A stretch of DNA of 16,468 nt from JAWPMT01 sp964653795 (GTDB taxonomy: Bacteria; Bacteroidota; Bacteroidia; Cytophagales; Cyclobacteriaceae): NCBI GenBank assembly GCA_964653795.1, contig CAZZHO010000094.1, forward strand, positions 1-16,468, given 5' to 3'. Within the stretch, counting starts at the first letter, position 1; every line of letters begins with the position of its first letter. A program made the translations under genes and the position numbers. Under the pieces are notes generated by a model. The model made no database searches. It was not told the origin of the DNA and worked only from the letters and a program-made list of their open reading frames with translations. Below are positions 14,270 through 16,468 of this stretch, in pieces.

Positions 14270-15025
14270 ATGCTGACAAAAAGAATTATCCCATGTCTTG
14301 ATGTAAAAGACGGGCGCACTGTCAAGGGAGTGAATTTCGTACAGCTTAGAGATGCGGGAGATCCAGTTGAGTTGGCCTCTCGCTATGCTGCGCAAGGCGC
14401 TGATGAATTAGTTTTTCTTGATATATCTGCTACTTTGGAAAAAAGAAAAACGTTGGTGGAATTGGTAAAGGCAGTAGCTGAATCAGTAAACATTCCCTTC
14501 ACCGTGGGAGGAGGAATTTCAACCGTAGAGGATGTATCGGCTATGTTGGATGCCGGTGCTGATAAGGTTTCTATCAACAGTGCAGCTGTCAAAAATCCTG
14601 GTGTTATAAATGAGATATCTGAAAACTTCGGATCTCAATGCCTGGTTGTTGCTATTGATTCTAGAAGAGTTGGCGATCTGGATTTGGTCCATACTCATGG
14701 TGGTACCAAGCCCACTGAATTGGAAACGTTGAGCTGGGCAAAGGAAGTGGAAGACCGTGGAGCAGGCGAAATACTGCTTACCTCCATGGATCATGATGGT
14801 ACCAAAAGCGGCTTTGCAAATGAATTGACTGCTGCTATGTCCGAGTTACTGACCATTCCTGTGATAGCATCCGGTGGCGGCGGCAATACTCAACATTTTC
14901 TGGATGTCCTCGGTGAGGGTAAGGCCGATGCTGCTTTGGCTGCGAGTATCTTTCATTACGGTGAAGTACCCATTCCAGAACTGAAAAAAGAACTAAAAGA
15001 AAAAAATATCCCTATAAGAATATGA
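14270..15025 (+). CDS. hisF: Imidazole glycerol phosphate synthase, cyclase subunit
   Basis: HisF (251 residues) uses ammonia from HisH to split PRFAR into imidazole glycerol phosphate and AICAR. The two catalytic aspartates are Asp11 (RIIPCLDVKDG) and Asp130 (VVAIDSRRV), at the same numbers as in the well-studied Thermotoga enzyme. Phosphate-binding glycine motifs are TVGGGIS (78-84) and IASGGGGN, followed by AALAASIFHYGE. The ATG at 14270 gives the canonical MLTKRIIPCLDV start. It lies 13 bases after the right direct repeat of the upstream insertion, so the element does not touch the coding sequence but may have replaced native translation-initiation context. It overlaps hisIE by four bases. 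Confidence 0.97.
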   Translation: MLTKRIIPCLDVKDGRTVKGVNFVQLRDAGDPVELASRYAAQGADELVFLDISATLEKRKTLVELVKAVAESVNIPFTVGGGISTVEDVSAMLDAGADKVSINSAAVKNPGVINEISENFGSQCLVVAIDSRRVGDLDLVHTHGGTKPTELETLSWAKEVEDRGAGEILLTSMDHDGTKSGFANELTAAMSELLTIPVIASGGGGNTQHFLDVLGEGKADAALAASIFHYGEVPIPELKKELKEKNIPIRI

Positions 15026-15624
15026 GTCCCGATTTTGGAAAATCAAATGGTCTGGTGCCTGCAATTGTACAAGACGCCATTAGTAACAAGGTGCTTATGC
15101 TGGGATACATGAATCAGGAAGCCTTTGATCTGACAAGATCAACGGGCAATGTCACCTTCTTCAGTAGAAGTAAGGATAGGATTTGGGTGAAAGGAGAAAC
15201 CAGTGGCAATTTCCTTAAGACTAAATCCGTATTACTGGATTGTGACAATGATGCAATTCTGGTAAAAGCTGATCCAGTGGGACCTGCCTGCCATACAGGG
15301 GCCGATACCTGCTTCAAGGAGGATAATATTGTAGGGGGAGAATTTCTGAATTACCTGGCTGAAGTGATCAAAGACAGGAGGGTGAACCCCGATGACAATT
15401 CCTATACAGCCTCTCTTTTTGCTAAAGGCATCAATAAGATGGCTCAAAAAGTGGGAGAGGAGGCCGTGGAGCTGGTCATCGAGGCGAAGGATGACAATGA
15501 CGACCTATTTAAAAATGAAGCTGCGGATCTGCTGTTCCACTTTTTAGTACTACTAGAGGCAAAGCAAATAAGCCTTGAGGACATAGTGGAAGTATTGAAA
15601 AGCCGACACAAATCTTCTAAATAA
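15022..15624 (+). CDS. hisIE: Bifunctional phosphoribosyl-AMP cyclohydrolase / phosphoribosyl-ATP pyrophosphatase
   Basis: This 200-residue fusion catalyses steps two and three of histidine synthesis. The HisI domain (about 1-105) has LGYMNQEAF, TFFSRSKDRIWVKGETSGN, the metal site around Asp73-Cys74-Asp75, and zinc ligands Cys90 and Cys97 in ACHTGADTC. The HisE domain (about 106-195) has YTASLFAKGINKMAQKVGEEAVELVIEAK and EAADLLFHFLVLL, the MazG-like magnesium-binding helices. The fusion order is the usual one for Bacteroidota. It overlaps hisF as ATGA. The stop TAA (15622-15624) is immediately followed by the terminal inverted repeat of a MITE-like element, so any native terminator has been displaced. 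Confidence 0.96.
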   Translation: MSPDFGKSNGLVPAIVQDAISNKVLMLGYMNQEAFDLTRSTGNVTFFSRSKDRIWVKGETSGNFLKTKSVLLDCDNDAILVKADPVGPACHTGADTCFKEDNIVGGEFLNYLAEVIKDRRVNPDDNSYTASLFAKGINKMAQKVGEEAVELVIEAKDDNDDLFKNEAADLLFHFLVLLEAKQISLEDIVEVLKSRHKSSK

Positions 15625-15809
15625 GGGCACCTCTAAAACTCAGAATGATGCGGAAAATGGACTCTTTTGGATTTAGATAAGGCGTATTGAATGAGCCTAA
15701 TGGAGTGATTAAGTGATTGAAATACAACGAAATTTATATTCAAAATAGTCATTAGAGAAAAATCGAAGATTTCTCGATTCCGCGCATAAATGGGTTTTTA
15801 GAAGTGCCC
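15625..15809. mobile_element. MITE-like element, 185 bp, with 14-bp terminal inverted repeats
   Basis: The left end GGGCACCTCTAAAA (15625-15638) and the right end TTTTAGAAGTGCCC (15796-15809) are inverted repeats matching at 13 of 14 positions. The interior is A/T-rich and non-coding, with a bulged hairpin GAGAAAAATC/GATTTCTC (15755-15775). TAA flanks both sides (15622-15624 and 15811-15813), the right copy shifted by one base, compatible with a TNA-type target duplication. From memory the ends resemble those of IS5-family elements, so a non-autonomous derivative of such an element is likely. No transposase is present. It sits exactly between the hisIE stop codon and the leader of the next gene and fills the gap that would hold a terminator and promoter. 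Confidence 0.75.
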
Positions 15810-15828
15810 GTAAGGCTTTATTCTTTAT

Positions 15829-15850
15829 CTTGGATGTGCACCAATCCAAG
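15829..15850 (+). promoter_or_regulatory. Inverted repeat just upstream of the flavoprotein start
   Basis: CTTGGAT (15829-15835) and ATCCAAG (15844-15850) are a perfect 7-bp inverted repeat with an 8-base loop, ending five bases before the ATG at 15856. TATCTTGG overlapping its left arm differs by one base from the -7 consensus TAnnTTTG. It could be an operator or a hairpin in the mRNA leader; the sequence alone does not decide. Confidence 0.4.
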
Positions 15851-15855
15851 AAATC

Positions 15856-16468
15856 ATGGAACATTTTGATGTATGCGTTATCGGAGCTGGGCCGTCAGGG
15901 TATGCCTCGGCTATGAGAGCGATAGATTTTGGCAAGCGTGTTTTGCTGGTGGAAAGAGCCCGCGTAGGGGGTGCTGGTATTCACAATGGAGCACTTTGGA
16001 GCAAGACCTGGTGGGAACTGTCAAGGGAAGCCTATCAGGTGAGAAGGAATGGTGTCGCGAACAATATCAACGCACCCAAATTTGCCTATGAGAATATTTC
16101 AGATGAAGTAGAAAAAGCAGTTAGTGATAGGGAAGAGATGCTGGTTCATCATATGAACAACATCAATACGTCTTTCGATGATGGTGCGCACTTGATTTTC
16201 AAAAGAGGAGAGGCCAGTATCAAAAGCGAGAATGAGGTGATCATTCAACAGAACGGGTCTACTGAATCGATTCAAGCTGATTACATCATCCTGGCCACCG
16301 GAAGTCGTCCAAGAAAACTACCACATATTCCAATAGACGAGAAGCATATTTTTACCAGCGATGGTCTTTCCACCCTGGAGGCTTTTCCGAAGAGTATGGT
16401 GATTTTAGGTGCTGGTGTCATAGGGTGTGAGTTCGCTACTATCTTTTCCAATTTTGGACATACTAAGG
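15856..16468 (+). CDS. Pyridine nucleotide-disulfide oxidoreductase family flavoprotein lacking the redox cysteines, 3' end outside window
   Basis: The first 204 residues of an FAD/NAD(P)-binding oxidoreductase are visible. The FAD dinucleotide fold is VIGAGPSGYASAMRA (8-22) with an acidic end LLVER. ILATGSRP is the second FAD motif, and VILGAGVIGCEFATIF begins the NAD(P) fold. The overall pattern is that of dihydrolipoamide dehydrogenase and soluble transhydrogenase. However, the redox segment, normally GGTCLNVGCIPSK, reads GGAGIHNGALWSK (residues 38-50), with Gly41 and Ala46 in place of both cysteines and Trp48 for Pro. The usual dithiol chemistry is therefore impossible. A transhydrogenase-like or other NAD(P)H-flavin role is more likely than a pyruvate dehydrogenase E3 role. 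The ATG is the first in frame before the FAD motif. The C-terminal His-Glu region lies outside the window. Confidence 0.87.
   Translation, partial: MEHFDVCVIGAGPSGYASAMRAIDFGKRVLLVERARVGGAGIHNGALWSKTWWELSREAYQVRRNGVANNINAPKFAYENISDEVEKAVSDREEMLVHHMNNINTSFDDGAHLIFKRGEASIKSENEVIIQQNGSTESIQADYIILATGSRPRKLPHIPIDEKHIFTSDGLSTLEAFPKSMVILGAGVIGCEFATIFSNFGHTK

Noticed and set aside
14073..14276. 67-residue open frame across the hisA-hisF gap
   Set aside because: It starts inside hisA in another frame and runs through the repeat element; its composition is not protein-like and it has no initiation context.
15755..15775. Hairpin inside the MITE as the terminator of the supraoperon
   Set aside because: The stem is A/T-rich with a 2-base bulge and there is no T run after it, so termination is not convincing.
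15873..16091. 72-residue plus-strand open frame near the end of the window
   Set aside because: It is an out-of-frame shadow of the flavoprotein gene, whose frame from 15856 carries all the FAD and NAD(P) motifs.

Overview
The window looks like chromosomal DNA of a Bacteroidota species, most likely of the Cytophagia/Cytophagales type. This is inferred from moderate G+C, near absence of Shine-Dalgarno sequences, a TAnnTTTG-type promoter, a DUF5916 outer-membrane protein and the gene order trpEGDCFBA. I cannot name the species. The organising feature is one long plus-strand anabolic supraoperon, trpE-trpG-trpD-trpC-trpF-trpB-trpA-aroF-phhA-hisH-hisA-hisF-hisIE (4653-15624). Nearly every junction overlaps or has a gap of 0-15 bases.

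Layout: 3-530 is the 3' part of a GbsR/MarR-like regulator; 610-1131 is an ECF sigma factor followed by a clear intrinsic terminator; 1369-1620 is an 83-residue protein of unknown function with its own candidate promoter and terminator. On the minus strand lie a TerB-like protein (4343-3927) and a 738-residue DUF5916 outer-membrane protein (3889-1673). The 309-base divergent gap 4344-4652 holds the supraoperon leader.

That leader contains a 21-codon peptide with the run Tyr-Trp-Trp-Trp-Tyr-Tyr. It is followed by a strong 11-bp terminator and by a perfect 8-bp alternative pairing that would disrupt the terminator. This is a ribosome-mediated transcription attenuator. It should respond to charged tRNA-Trp and probably tRNA-Tyr, which fits an operon that makes tryptophan, carries the shikimate entry enzyme (DAHP synthase) and encodes phenylalanine 4-hydroxylase, which forms tyrosine from phenylalanine.

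The distal end holds only the last half of histidine synthesis (hisH, hisA, hisF, hisIE); hisG, hisD, hisC and hisB are not in the window. The tight packing is broken once, between hisA and hisF, by a G+C-rich ~114-bp element flanked by 9-bp direct repeats. Directly after the hisIE stop codon is a second non-coding element, a 185-bp MITE-like sequence with 14-bp terminal inverted repeats.

The window ends inside a flavoprotein of the dihydrolipoamide dehydrogenase/soluble transhydrogenase superfamily in which both redox-active cysteines are replaced, so it is not an ordinary lipoamide dehydrogenase.
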